From NCBI RefSeq assembly GCF_002095475.1, contig NZ_MLFR01000040.1, forward strand, positions 1 through 43,779: a stretch of 43,779 nt of DNA, given 5' to 3'. Positions 16,229-25,723 of the stretch are shown piece after piece (position 1 is the stretch's first letter; the number at the start of each line of letters is the position of its first letter). The notes under the pieces were generated by a model. The model did not search any database and had not been told where the DNA came from. It saw only the letters and a list, made by a program, of their open reading frames with translations. A program made the position numbers and the translations under genes. This DNA is from Pantoea rwandensis. GTDB lineage: Bacteria > Pseudomonadota > Gammaproteobacteria > Enterobacterales > Enterobacteriaceae.

Positions 16229-17200
16229 ATGCACTCTGTAGGCACACCGTTACTCTGGGGCAGCTTCGCTGTCGTTGTGCTCATCATGCTGGCGATTGAT
16301 CTCTTCTTACAGGGACGTCGCGGCGCTCAAACCATGTCATTCAAGCAAGCAGCCGCGTGGTCACTGGTTTGGATCTCCGTCTCACTGCTGTTTAGCGCGG
16401 CCTTCTGGTGGTATCTCGAAGGCACTGTGGGCCGCGAAGTGGCCACTGCGCAAACTCTCGCCTTCCTGACGGGCTACGTGCTGGAAAAAGCGCTGGCTGT
16501 CGATAACGTCTTCGTTTGGCTGATGCTGTTCAGCTACTTTGCCATTCCGGCTAACTTGCAACGTCGCGTGCTGGTGTATGGCGTGCTGGGCGCGATTGTA
16601 CTGCGTACCATCATGATTTTTGCTGGCAGCTATTTGGTCACGCAGTTCAGTTGGATCCTCTACGTGTTCGGTGCCTTCCTGTTGTTCACCGGTCTGAAGA
16701 TGGCCTTTGCCAAGGAAGGAGATGATGAGGCTGTCGGTGAAAAGCCGGTGGTGCGCTGGCTGCGTAAACACCTGCGCATGACCGATAACCTTGACGGCGA
16801 AAAGTTCTTCACCCGTAAAAACGGCGTATTGTTTGCAACGCCGCTGCTGCTGGTGCTGATCATGGTGGAGCTGAGCGACGTGATTTTCGCCGTCGACAGC
16901 ATTCCGGCGATTTTCGCGGTCACCACCGATCCTTTCATTGTATTGACGTCAAACCTGTTCGCGATTCTTGGCCTACGTGCGATGTATTTCCTGCTGGCGA
17001 ACGTGGCAGAACGCTTCTCGATGCTCAAATATGGTCTGGCAATTGTGCTGGTGTTTATCGGTATCAAGATGCTGATCGTCGAGTTTTACCACATACCGGT
17101 GGGGATCTCGTTGGCGGTGGTCGGCATTATTTTGGGCGGTACACTGCTGATCAACGCATGGGTTAACCACAGAAACGACCAGAAGCGCATCTCACCATAA
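16229..17200 (+). CDS. alx: Alx, TerC-family membrane protein (manganese/pH-responsive)
   Basis: Alx is an inner-membrane TerC-family protein linked to Mn2+ export and alkaline stress. The 323 residues follow E. coli Alx, with about nine membrane segments. The conserved acidic stretches are EKALAVDNVFVWLMLF and ELSDVIFAVDSIPAIFAVT, the latter being the TerC metal-site signature. A long frame opens at 16154 inside the riboswitch, but the homologous start MHSVGTPLLW is the ATG at 16229, after ACAGGAT. A strong terminator follows at 17207-17229. Confidence 0.93.
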   Translation: MHSVGTPLLWGSFAVVVLIMLAIDLFLQGRRGAQTMSFKQAAAWSLVWISVSLLFSAAFWWYLEGTVGREVATAQTLAFLTGYVLEKALAVDNVFVWLMLFSYFAIPANLQRRVLVYGVLGAIVLRTIMIFAGSYLVTQFSWILYVFGAFLLFTGLKMAFAKEGDDEAVGEKPVVRWLRKHLRMTDNLDGEKFFTRKNGVLFATPLLLVLIMVELSDVIFAVDSIPAIFAVTTDPFIVLTSNLFAILGLRAMYFLLANVAERFSMLKYGLAIVLVFIGIKMLIVEFYHIPVGISLAVVGIILGGTLLINAWVNHRNDQKRISP

Positions 17201-17206
17201 TCTTCT

Positions 17207-17233
17207 GCAGGGGCGGTAATCGCCCCTGCTTTG
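17207..17233 (+). terminator. Terminator after alx
   Basis: GCAGGGGCG (17207-17215) and CGCCCCTGC (17221-17229) form a nine-base stem with GTAAT loop, followed by TTTGTTT. It lies seven bases after the alx stop. Confidence 0.85.
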
Positions 17234-17428
17234 TTTCGCCAGCTGCAATTTTCACCTTTCATAGCTCTGTCACATTTCGCATCGCCAGCAGATCAAAAAA
17301 CCGATCTACGCCACACGCACAGAATTATCTCTTTCCTCACCAGGACTTTTCCTTATACTCCGCCGGGCAAACCGTTTGGCGCGGAGGAACCGCGCACAAC
17401 ACTCATACCGCTATAAAAAGACCGAACT

Positions 17429-18673
17429 ATGCAAAATAACTTTATTGGACGTCTGGGCGCGCTGTTCGCAGGAAGCCTGGTAAAACAAATCATGATTGGC
17501 CTGATTGCCGGTGTGGCACTGGCGTGGTTCTCACGTGATGCGGCGTTAGCCGTTGGCCTGCTGGGGGAATTGTTTGTACGCGCGCTGAAGGCGGTGGCAC
17601 CGCTGCTGGTGCTGGTTTTGGTGATCTCATCCATTGCGAACCATCAGCAGGGACAGAAAACCAACATCCGTCCGATCATCATGCTGTATCTGCTCAGTAC
17701 CTTCTTTGCGGCCGTGGTCGCGGTCATTTTCAGTCATCTGTTCCCGCAAACGTTGTCGATGAACGTCGGTGCGACGCAAATCACTCCGCCTTCAGGCATC
17801 ACCGAAGTGCTGCATGGTCTGCTGCTCAGCATGGTTTCAAACCCGATAGAGGCGCTGATGAATGCTAATTACATTGGCATTTTGGTGTGGGCGCTGGGAT
17901 TGGGTTTGGCTTTCCGTCACGCCAGCCCAAGCAGCAAAGCCTTTCTGAACGATGCCTCTAATGCGGCAACCTGGGTGGTGCGTTGTGTGATTCGCTGCGC
18001 GCCGTTAGGGATTTTTGGTCTGGTCGCCTCTATTCTGGCTTCAACCGGCTTTGATGCGCTGTGGGAATACGCCAATCTGCTGGCGCTGCTGCTCGGCTGC
18101 ATGCTGATTATGGCGCTGGTGGTCAACCCGATGCTGGTGTTCCAGAAAATCCGCCGCAACCCGTATCCGCTGGTGTTTACCTGCCTGCGCGAAAGTGGCG
18201 TGACGGCGTTCTTTACCCGCAGCTCAGCGGCGAATATTCCGGTGAATATGGCGCTGGCGAAACGCCTGAACCTGGACGAAGACACCTACTCTGTTTCTAT
18301 CCCGCTGGGTGCCACCATCAGTATGGCGGGTGCTTCGATTACCATCACCGTGCTGACGCTGGCGGCTGTGCATACGCTGGGGATTTCAGTGGATGTGCCT
18401 ACAGCGATTCTGCTAAGTCTGGTGGCTTCGCTGTGTGCTTGTGGTGCATCTGGCGTGGCGGGCGGTTCACTGCTGCTGATTCCGGTGGCGTGCAATATGT
18501 TTGGTATCCCGAACGATCTGGCGATGCAGGTAGTGGCGGTTGGTTTTATTATCGGCGTCTTGCAGGATTCCGCCGAGACTGCACTGAACTCCTCAACCGA
18601 TATTCTGTTTACTGCGGCTGTGTGCCAAGCCGAAGCCGAGCGCGAACCGCGCACGGTGTCTGAAGCAGAATAA
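17429..18673 (+). CDS. sstT: Serine/threonine:Na+ symporter SstT
   Basis: SstT takes up L-serine and L-threonine with sodium across the inner membrane. At 414 residues it has the E. coli length, and it carries the DAACS-family signatures: SSAANIPVNMALA, the SIPLGATISMAGASITITVLTL stretch and CACGASGVAGGSLLLIP, which form the re-entrant substrate site. Eight membrane helices are expected. A TATACT -10-like element lies at 17354-17359, without a clear -35. It is monocistronic, and a REP-like pair separates it from the convergent uxaA. Confidence 0.95.
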   Translation: MQNNFIGRLGALFAGSLVKQIMIGLIAGVALAWFSRDAALAVGLLGELFVRALKAVAPLLVLVLVISSIANHQQGQKTNIRPIIMLYLLSTFFAAVVAVIFSHLFPQTLSMNVGATQITPPSGITEVLHGLLLSMVSNPIEALMNANYIGILVWALGLGLAFRHASPSSKAFLNDASNAATWVVRCVIRCAPLGIFGLVASILASTGFDALWEYANLLALLLGCMLIMALVVNPMLVFQKIRRNPYPLVFTCLRESGVTAFFTRSSAANIPVNMALAKRLNLDEDTYSVSIPLGATISMAGASITITVLTLAAVHTLGISVDVPTAILLSLVASLCACGASGVAGGSLLLIPVACNMFGIPNDLAMQVVAVGFIIGVLQDSAETALNSSTDILFTAAVCQAEAEREPRTVSEAE

Positions 18674-18684
18674 TCGACAATTGA

Positions 18685-18804
18685 CCAGGGCGGCATAAAT
18701 GCCGCCCCTACGGCAAACTGGCACAGTTTTCGTTGAGGGCGCATTTTGTCCGCCGATGTGAGAATTTGCACGTTTTCGTAGGGTGCGCATTTATGCGCAC
18801 CTGA
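18685..18804. repeat. REP-like inverted pair between sstT and uxaA
   Basis: A reverse-oriented unit (18685-18711, palindrome GGCGGCAT/ATGCCGCC ending CCTAC) faces a forward unit (18778-18804, GTAGGG then TGCGCAT/ATGCGCA). A degenerate third copy may lie at about 18730-18754. It fills the gap between two convergent genes and may act as their shared terminator or supercoil-related element. Confidence 0.75.
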
Positions 18805-18807
18805 TGC

Positions 18808-20298
18808 TTACAACGTTACGCCACTCTTAAATATCGCTAATTCGCGGAAATCATTGGCTTCATTACGTGCCGGTTGGCCATTGGCAATCGCCACGATCAT
18901 ATCGACGAAATCCTCCAGCATCTCTGGCATGCTCATGCCATCAATCAAACGACCCGCGTTAAAATCAATCCAGTGCGGTTTCTTTTCTGCCAAAGGCGTA
19001 TTGGTGGCGATTTTCACCGTGGGTACAAAACCACCATAAGGCGTACCACGGCCGGTGGTGAATAACACCATATGGCAACCCGCCCCTGCCAGCGCACTGG
19101 TGGCCACCGCGTCGTTACCCGGCGCACTCAACAAATTCAGCCCTGGTGTCATCAGGCGCTCGCCATATTTCAGCACATCCACGACCTGGCTCTGCCCGGC
19201 TTTCTGCGTACAACCAAGGGATTTCTCCTCCAGCGTGGTAATGCCACCGGCTTTGTTTCCCGGTGATGGATTCTCATAAATCGGCTGCTGGTGATCGATA
19301 AAGTAGCGTTTAAAGTCGTTAATCATCGCCACGGTTTTATCGAAGGTTTGTTCATCACGGCAACGGCTCATCAGAATGCGTTCTGCACCAAACATTTCCG
19401 GCACTTCGGTCAACACCGTGGTGCCGCCGTTGGCAATCATTTGATCGGAGAAGCAGCCCAGCATCGGATTGGCAGTGATGCCAGAAAAACCGTCAGAACC
19501 GCCGCACTCCAATCCAAACTTCAGTTCGCTGAGTTTGCCCGGCTGGCGCTGGTCCTGACGCATCACGTCGTACAACGCATGCAGACGCTCTAATCCAGCT
19601 TCCACTTCGTCGTCCTGCTTCTGGCACTCCATAAACTGCACGCGATCGCTATCAAAGCCACCGAGGGTGTCGCGGAATACATCCACCTGATTGTTTTCAC
19701 AACCCAAGCCAATCACCAACACCGCACCTGCATTAGGATGGCGCACCATGTTTTGCAGCATGGTGCGGGTATTTTCGTGGTCTTGCCCCAATTGCGAACA
19801 GCCAAATGGGTGGCTGAACAGATGCACACCATCAATCCCTTGCGCGTCGTTGGTCTCTTTTAGAAAACGCGACAGAATTTGCCTTGCGATACCATTGACG
19901 CAGCCCACGGTCGGCAGAATCCACAGCTCATTTCGAATCCCCACTTCACCACTGGCGCGTCGGTAGATCTGTACTTCGCGGTCACCGGCTTGCGGCGGAA
20001 TATCGAGAAATTCCGGCTGATAATCGTATTCATCGACATCGCTCAGATTAGTGCGCGCGTTGCTGGAATGAATGATTTCACCCATGGCAATCGGCCGCGT
20101 CGCGTGGGCAATCGGCAAACCGTATTTGATCACCAGCGCATCGATAACTAGCGGCGTGAGTGCGAACTTGTGGCCGCGTCCCACCTCCTGCTGCAACGTA
20201 ATGGCCTGACCAGCAACTTCAACCTTAGCTTCGGCAGGTAAATCGCGCAGCGCCACCGCCACGTTGTCGCGTGAATGTATTCTTATCGCATCTTGCAT
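18808..20298 (-). CDS. uxaA: Altronate dehydratase UxaA
   Basis: UxaA dehydrates D-altronate to 2-keto-3-deoxygluconate in galacturonate breakdown, using iron. The 496-residue protein has an N-terminal SAF domain (about 1-90) and a large UxaA domain. Its conserved Cys residues lie in TVGCVNGIA, HPFGCSQLG, IGLGCENNQ, GLECGGSDGFSGITANP and KSLGCTQKAG, the likely metal or cluster ligands. It is the last gene of uxaC-uxaB-uxaA, four bases after uxaB. In E. coli uxaA is next to uxaC and uxaB is elsewhere, so the operon is arranged differently here. Confidence 0.95.
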   Translation of the reverse strand: MQDAIRIHSRDNVAVALRDLPAEAKVEVAGQAITLQQEVGRGHKFALTPLVIDALVIKYGLPIAHATRPIAMGEIIHSSNARTNLSDVDEYDYQPEFLDIPPQAGDREVQIYRRASGEVGIRNELWILPTVGCVNGIARQILSRFLKETNDAQGIDGVHLFSHPFGCSQLGQDHENTRTMLQNMVRHPNAGAVLVIGLGCENNQVDVFRDTLGGFDSDRVQFMECQKQDDEVEAGLERLHALYDVMRQDQRQPGKLSELKFGLECGGSDGFSGITANPMLGCFSDQMIANGGTTVLTEVPEMFGAERILMSRCRDEQTFDKTVAMINDFKRYFIDHQQPIYENPSPGNKAGGITTLEEKSLGCTQKAGQSQVVDVLKYGERLMTPGLNLLSAPGNDAVATSALAGAGCHMVLFTTGRGTPYGGFVPTVKIATNTPLAEKKPHWIDFNAGRLIDGMSMPEMLEDFVDMIVAIANGQPARNEANDFRELAIFKSGVTL

Positions 20299-20302
20299 AG
20301 CG

Positions 20303-21754
20303 TTATCTCAGTTGTAGCAACGCCGTCCGCATCCCGTGGACGATGATGTTTTGCAGGTGTTGGCTGATTGCGGACGCTAATCCAGGCCGCTGAGTCAGAT
20401 CTTCGCCCCAGTGGTGGCTGTTGCGCAGTACCGCCTGCACCAGCTGTTCCAGGGTCATTTTGTTTTGATTTAATGCAGGCCATAGCTCCGCAAACTGCTG
20501 CAACCAGTACTCGTCATCCTGTAGTGGCCACTGCTTATCGCCCTGCTCACCGCGATAAAACGCCAGCAGCGCAGCAAAAGCGAAGGTCAGACGCGGCGGC
20601 CATTGGCCGGTTTGTTGCTGCGCGAGCAACAACTGCGGGAGTAAACGGGTACGGAATTTGGTCATGCCATTCAGCGCAATGGAGAGCAGCGCATGGCGAA
20701 TAAACGGATTACGGAAGCGGCGCTGCACGGCATCAGCAAAGGCATGCAGCTCGTCGGAAGGCAGATCCAGCGTTGGGATCACCTCGTCACGCAGCAGCGC
20801 ATCAACATAACCCGCAATGGCAGCGTCATCCATCGCTTCACCTACGCTTTCAACCCCAAATAGAAAGGCCACTGGCACCATGGCGGTATGTGCACCGTTG
20901 AGTATTGCCACCTTCTGCGCTTTGTACGGCGAGATGTCATCAACAAACTTCACTTCCGGTGCCAGCTGATCCAGTTTCAACTCTTGCGCCAATGCCTCCG
21001 GCCCTTGAATCACAAACTGATAATAGACTTCGCCCGCCACCAGGTAGCGATCTTCATAACCCAGCTGTGCCGCAATCGCCTCACCGTCCACCGGGTAGCC
21101 CGTCACGATGCGATCCACCAGCGTGTTATAGAACGCACTGTGATCCAGCACCCAGCGGGCAAACTCCGGTGGGAGCTGCCAGTGTTTGATATAGCGCAAC
21201 ACCAACTCGCGCAGCGCATCGCCGTTATGATCGATGAGCTCACAGGGAACAATCAGCCAGCCCTTGTCGGCGGCACCAGCAAAATGGGTGAAACGCGCCC
21301 ACAGCAACTGCGTCAATTTGCCAGGGAAGGAAGAGGCAGGTGCGTCCTCCAGCCGATCCTGCTCGGCAAAAGCAATACCCGCTTCGGTGGTATTGGAAAA
21401 CACAAAGCGCATCTGTGGGGCACGAGCCAGCGCAAGAAAATCGTCAAACTGCTGATAAGGCTGAATTTCGCGGTTGAGGCTGCGGATCAAGCGGGTTTCG
21501 CTCACCTGCTCGCCTGCTGCATTCAGGCCACGGATCAACGTGGTGTACAACCCATCCTGCTGATTCAGGGAATCCTCTACCACACGATTACGCGGCCGCA
21601 CCACCACCACGCCCGCATCGATATCATGATGTTGGTTGAGCCAGTCGAGCTGCCAGTCAATAAATGCTCGCAGGAAGTTGCCTTCACCAAACTGGATAAC
21701 GCGATCGCTGTAACGCGCGCCGGGGAAATCGTGACGGTTTAGCCGCTGCATCAT
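20303..21754 (-). CDS. uxaB: Tagaturonate reductase (altronate oxidoreductase) UxaB
   Basis: UxaB reduces D-tagaturonate to D-altronate with NADH. The 483 residues belong to the mannitol dehydrogenase family (polyol-specific long-chain dehydrogenases). The N-terminal cofactor segment is VIQFGEGNFLRAFIDWQLD, followed by GVVVVRPRN. The family's catalytic region includes VKFVDDISPYKAQKVAILNGAHTAMVP, whose Lys and His-containing stretch is typical. ATG at 21754 uses the A of the uxaC stop TGA; a second ATG follows immediately and is equally plausible behind TAGGAG. Coupled translation with uxaC is likely. Confidence 0.94.
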   Translation of the reverse strand: MMQRLNRHDFPGARYSDRVIQFGEGNFLRAFIDWQLDWLNQHHDIDAGVVVVRPRNRVVEDSLNQQDGLYTTLIRGLNAAGEQVSETRLIRSLNREIQPYQQFDDFLALARAPQMRFVFSNTTEAGIAFAEQDRLEDAPASSFPGKLTQLLWARFTHFAGAADKGWLIVPCELIDHNGDALRELVLRYIKHWQLPPEFARWVLDHSAFYNTLVDRIVTGYPVDGEAIAAQLGYEDRYLVAGEVYYQFVIQGPEALAQELKLDQLAPEVKFVDDISPYKAQKVAILNGAHTAMVPVAFLFGVESVGEAMDDAAIAGYVDALLRDEVIPTLDLPSDELHAFADAVQRRFRNPFIRHALLSIALNGMTKFRTRLLPQLLLAQQQTGQWPPRLTFAFAALLAFYRGEQGDKQWPLQDDEYWLQQFAELWPALNQNKMTLEQLVQAVLRNSHHWGEDLTQRPGLASAISQHLQNIIVHGMRTALLQLR

Positions 21755-23169
21755 CAGGCTCCTAGCTCAATGCCGAAATAGTCGCGTGCATTGTTGAAGC
21801 TGATGTTCTGCACCATCTGCCCCAGTAGCGCTTCATCCGCCGGCGCTTCACCGCGTGCCACCCAGTTGCCAATCATCTGGCACAGCAAGCGACGGAAATA
21901 CTCATGCCGCGTGTATGAAAGGAAACTGCGGCTGTCGGTGAGCATGCCAACAAAACGGCTCAGCAAACCTATTTGTGCCAGCTGCGTCATTTGGCGCTGC
22001 ATACCGTCTAGCTGATCGTTAAACCACCACGCCGAACCAAACTGCATTTTGCCCGGTTCGCCCTCGCCCTGGAAATTGCCCGCCATGGTGGCCAGCACTT
22101 CGTTATCACGTGGGTTGACGCAGTAAAGGATGGTTTTTGGCAGGGCGTTGTTACGATTCTGTGCATCCAGTAAGCGAGCCAACGGGATCGCCAGAGGGGC
22201 ATCGTTGATGGAGTCAAACCCGACATCCGGGCCAAGAATATCGAACTGGCGACGGTTCGCATTGCGCAGCGCGCCAATGTGATATTGCTGCGCCCAGCCG
22301 CGACGCGCATATTCGCTGCCGAGCCATACCAGCACCGCCGTTTTAAACTGCGCCACCTCTTCTTGCGTTGGTGCGATCCCTTGCAGACGGCGCCCTAAAA
22401 TACCATCCAGCGTGCTTTCGTCAGCTTCGGCAAACAGCACCACGTCCAGTGCATGATCAGAGATTTTACAACCGTGCGCGGCAAAATGATCGAGCCGCTG
22501 GCTTAAGCCACGTAACAGATCATCAAACCGTTGCACGTTGATGTCGGTGACCTGCTCCAGACGTTGAATCCACGGCAGGAAGGTATCCAGTTCAATGTTG
22601 AAGGCTTTGTCTGGACGCCAGCTCGGCAGCACTTTAACACTGAAGCTGGCATCGTTTGCCAGCGTGCGGTGATGTTGCAGATCGTCGAGCGGATCGTCTG
22701 TGGTGCCAACCATTTTCACGTTCATCTGCTGCATGATGCCGCGTGCGCTAAAGGCATCCTGTGCCAGCAATGCATTGCACTGCTGCCAGATGCGGTCAGC
22801 ACTCTGTTCATTCAGCAGCACGTCAGTGATGCCAAACGGACGGCGCAGCTCGAGATGCGTCCAATGGTAGAGCGGGTTACCGATGGTGTGCGGCACGGTG
22901 CGCGCCCATGCATTAAATTTATCCTGATCGCTAGCATCACCGGTACAGAGTGCTTCTGGCACGCCATTCGCGCGCATCGCACGCCATTTGTAGTGATCAC
23001 CTTTCAGCCAGATGTCATAGAGGTTGGTGAATCGATAATTTTCGGCAATCTGCTGCGGCGGCAAGTGGCAGTGATAGTCGAAAATCGGCTGGTCTTTGGC
23101 GTAGTCATGGTACAGACGACGGGCGAACTCGCTATCGAGTAGAAAATCCTCACTCATAAAACGCGACAT
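21754..23169 (-). CDS. uxaC: Uronate (glucuronate/galacturonate) isomerase UxaC
   Basis: UxaC isomerises D-galacturonate to D-tagaturonate and D-glucuronate to D-fructuronate, opening both hexuronate branches. At 471 residues it is one longer than the E. coli enzyme. It shows the amidohydrolase-like metal motif DYHCHLPP near residue 31, KVLPSWRPDKA and the GMLTDSRSFLSYTRHEYFRR segment. I start at ATG 23169 (MSRFMSEDF) behind GAGGAAGCAGG, since the frame up to 23241 contains the operator region. It heads the uxaCBA operon. Confidence 0.94.
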   Translation of the reverse strand: MSRFMSEDFLLDSEFARRLYHDYAKDQPIFDYHCHLPPQQIAENYRFTNLYDIWLKGDHYKWRAMRANGVPEALCTGDASDQDKFNAWARTVPHTIGNPLYHWTHLELRRPFGITDVLLNEQSADRIWQQCNALLAQDAFSARGIMQQMNVKMVGTTDDPLDDLQHHRTLANDASFSVKVLPSWRPDKAFNIELDTFLPWIQRLEQVTDINVQRFDDLLRGLSQRLDHFAAHGCKISDHALDVVLFAEADESTLDGILGRRLQGIAPTQEEVAQFKTAVLVWLGSEYARRGWAQQYHIGALRNANRRQFDILGPDVGFDSINDAPLAIPLARLLDAQNRNNALPKTILYCVNPRDNEVLATMAGNFQGEGEPGKMQFGSAWWFNDQLDGMQRQMTQLAQIGLLSRFVGMLTDSRSFLSYTRHEYFRRLLCQMIGNWVARGEAPADEALLGQMVQNISFNNARDYFGIELGA

Positions 23170-23212
23170 ACCTGCTTCCTCATGTTTGGTGCCATTAGGC
23201 TTCTGACTTAAA

Positions 23213-23264
23213 GTTATCATACCAATTTTCGCAACCGGCAAAATTCTTTGCGATACACCTCACA
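23213..23264 (-). promoter_or_regulatory. uxaC control region: ExuR-like operator and CRP site
   Basis: On the minus strand TTGGTATGATAAC (23225-23213) resembles the ExuR/UxuR box TTGGTATACCAA as I recall it. TGCGA-TACACC-TCACA at 23249-23264 matches the CRP consensus at nine of ten positions. Both lie in the 80 bases before uxaC, fitting induction by hexuronates and catabolite control. Confidence 0.6.
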
Positions 23265-23371
23265 ATAATGACAGTTTCACTGTGGGTATATGGACAAAAA
23301 CGCTGGCCTCATTGCGCTAAATCGCTGTAATAACGGCCTTTTAGCTTAACACACAGTGCATGAAGGGTTTT

Positions 23372-23406
23372 TGTGATGGCATTCAACTTTTAAAGTTGTA
23401 TAACAA
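23372..23406 (+). promoter_or_regulatory. exuT control region: ExuR-like operator and weak CRP site
   Basis: The dyad AAAGTTGTATAACAAGTTAA (core TTGTATAACAA at 23396-23406) shares 10 of 11 core bases with the site before exuR. TGTGA-TGGCAT-TCAAC at 23372-23387 is a weaker CRP-like site just upstream. Together with the uxaC site this gives the divergent uxaC/exuT gap at least two operators. Confidence 0.6.
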
Positions 23407-23555
23407 GTTAACCTCACGCCTCGTTGCTGCTAAATCCTTGGCACAGCTAATAACAACAAGGCGGCAGGTCTGTGCGTAAAGGCCGCCCGTGGGAGGCGCC
23501 GTAGTGCGTCCCCAACCATTAAATGGCAAGTATTACGACAGACTGGAAGAGGTTA

Positions 23556-24859
23556 ATGATGCGTAAGATCAAAGGGCTACGCTGGTACATGATTGGGCTG
23601 GTGACGCTGGGCACCGTGCTCGGTTACCTGACGCGTAATACCATTGCAGTTGCCGCACCAACGCTGGAAACGCAGTTGGGCATTACCACACAGCAATACT
23701 CGTATATCGTTGCCGCCTATTCGGCGTGCTACACCATTATGCAACCTGTCGCCGGTTATGTGCTGGACATGCTGGGCACCAAAATCGGCTACGCGGTCTT
23801 TGCCGTGTTGTGGGCCATCTTCTGTGCCGCCACCGCCATGGCCGGCAGCTGGGGAGGGTTTGCACTGGCGCGCGGAGCAGTGGGCGCGGCGGAAGCGGCA
23901 ATGATTCCCGCCGGGCTTAAAGCCAGCAGCGAATGGTTCCCGGCCAAAGAACGCTCGGTGGCAGTGGGTTACTTCAACGTGGGATCGTCGATTGGTGCGA
24001 TGCTGGCACCGCCGCTGGTGGTGTGGGCGATTCTGGCGCACAGCTGGCAGCTGGCCTTTATCATCACCGGTGTGCTGAGCATGGCCTGGGCGATCTGCTG
24101 GTTAGTGTTTTACAAGCATCCGAAACAACAAACCAAATTGAGTGAAGAGGAGCGCCACTACATTATTTCTGGCCAGGAGGTGCAGCATCAAACCGGAAAT
24201 AACAGCAAAATGTCAGCGCGTCAGATTCTGCGCAACCGCCAGTTCTGGGGCATTGCCTTGCCGCGCTTCCTGGCTGAACCGGCTTGGGGCACTTTCAACG
24301 CGTGGATCCCGCTGTTTATGTTCAAGGTTTACGGCTTCAATCTGAAAGAGATCGCCATGTTTGCCTGGATGCCGATGCTGTTTGCCGATCTCGGCTGCAT
24401 TGTCGGGGGTTATCTGCCCCCCCTCTTCCAACGCTGGTTCGGTGTAAACCTGATCGTTTCACGCAAACTGGTAGTGACCATGGGAGCAGTACTGATGATT
24501 GCGCCGGGCACGATTGGTTTGTTTACCAGCCGTATGTCGCCATTGGCTTGTTATGTGTCGGTGGCTTCGCGCACCAGGCGCTTTCCGGCGCGCTGATTAC
24601 GCTCTCTTCCGATGTATTCGGTCGTAATGAAGTGGCTACCGCCAACGGTTTAACCGGCATGGCTGCCTGGACCGCCAGTACCATGTTCGCGCTGGTGGTC
24701 GGCGCATTAGCCGATACCCTGGGCTTTAGTCCACTGTTTGCCGCACTGGCGGTGTTTGATTTGCTCGGCGCTTGCGTCATCTGGACCGTTCTGAAGAACC
24801 AACCGGTCTCTGAATTGGAGGATCACAACCTGGCGCAACCGGCGGCAGCACGCACTTAA
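23556..24859 (+). pseudogene. exuT: Hexuronate transporter ExuT, frameshifted
   Basis: ExuT is the MFS proton symporter for galacturonate and glucuronate. The first frame (from ATG 23556 or 23559, after GGAAGAGG) follows E. coli ExuT to GTIGLFT, then breaks into SRMSPLACYV and stops at 24596. From about 24530 the reading continues in the next frame as YVAIGLLCVGGFAHQALSGALITLSSDVFGRNE and stops normally at 24859. One missing base near 24528-24532, probably a C (AGCCCG read as AGCCG), explains this. Both parts are well conserved, so the change is recent or a sequencing error. The truncated product would lack the last three or so helices. Confidence 0.85.
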
Positions 24860-24866
24860 TCTCTTC

Positions 24867-24918
24867 GGGCTGGCGCACGTCAGCCCATTTCCTCCGTTCC
24901 GCCAAAGTGGTATAACAA
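24867..24918 (+). promoter_or_regulatory. exuR operator preceded by weak hairpin
   Basis: TGGTATAACAA at 24908-24918 shares 10 of 11 bases with the exuT operator core and suggests autoregulation of exuR. Just before it GGGCTG (24867-24872) and CAGCCC (24881-24886) form a weak hairpin after the exuT stop. Confidence 0.5.
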
Positions 24919-24949
24919 CTCTACCTTCACCACTACAGCGAACCGCGCA

Positions 24950-25723
24950 ATGGATCTGAACGAATCCCGTCGTCTTTATCAACAACTTGCCAGTGAACTC
25001 AAGCGTCGTATTGAAGCGGATGATTATCGTGTTGGCGATAAGTTACCCGCTGAACGCCTGATTGCTGAAGAGATGGAAGTTAGCCGCACGGTGGTACGTG
25101 AAGCGATCATTATGCTGGAAGTGGAAGGTTACGTTGAGGTTCGCAAAGGTTCTGGTATTCACGTCATTAGCAATCAACAACAGAACCGTGAAACGACCCC
25201 AAGCCAGTTGGAATTTGCCAGTTTTGGGCCGTTTGAACTGCTGCAGGCGCGACAGCTGATTGAGAGCAATGTCGCTGAATTTGCCGCCACGCAGGTTACT
25301 CGCCAAGACATCATGGCGTTAATGGCGATTCAAGAAAAAGCGCGCCAGGAAGATTATTCCCGTGATTCCGAATGGGATATGCATTTCCACGTACGCATTG
25401 CACAATCCACGCAAAACAGTGCCTTAGCCGCGATTGTTGAAAAGATGTGGTTACACCGTCTGCACAATCCCTACTGGCTAAAGCTGCACGAGCATATTGA
25501 TGCGCGAAACCTCACCAGTTGGTGTGACGATCACGATCAAATTTTAAAAGCATTAATGCGCAAAGATCCCGCCGCCAGTAAGCTGGCAATGTGGCAGCAC
25601 CTGGAAAATACTAAACAGATGCTGTTTAACGCCACCGCCGATGATTTCGAATTTAATGTGGACCGTTACATGTTTGCGGAAAATCCCGTCATCCTGCCGG
25701 AAGGCAGTGACAACTCACATTGA
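24950..25723 (+). CDS. exuR: Hexuronate regulon repressor ExuR (GntR family)
   Basis: ExuR represses exuT, uxaCBA and related genes until a hexuronate such as galacturonate is bound. The 257-residue protein has a winged helix at about 9-77 (RIEADDYRVGDKLPAERLIAEEMEVSRTVVREAI) and an all-helical FCD ligand domain from about 95 to 240 with conserved metal-site residues in DMHFHVRIA and DDHDQILKAL. It closely follows E. coli ExuR (258 residues). It lies downstream of exuT with its own operator-like site. Confidence 0.95.
   Translation: MDLNESRRLYQQLASELKRRIEADDYRVGDKLPAERLIAEEMEVSRTVVREAIIMLEVEGYVEVRKGSGIHVISNQQQNRETTPSQLEFASFGPFELLQARQLIESNVAEFAATQVTRQDIMALMAIQEKARQEDYSRDSEWDMHFHVRIAQSTQNSALAAIVEKMWLHRLHNPYWLKLHEHIDARNLTSWCDDHDQILKALMRKDPAASKLAMWQHLENTKQMLFNATADDFEFNVDRYMFAENPVILPEGSDNSH

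Noticed and set aside
18061..18663. 200-residue open frame inside sstT
   Set aside because: It is an alternative frame of a well-conserved transporter, with Gly/Cys/Arg-rich nonsense composition.
20888..21742. 284-residue plus-strand open frame
   Set aside because: It is antisense to uxaB, which is strongly conserved.
24284..24859. Separate 191-residue protein
   Set aside because: Only its last ~110 residues resemble a real protein, and these are the missing C-terminus of ExuT; the rest is the wrong frame of exuT.
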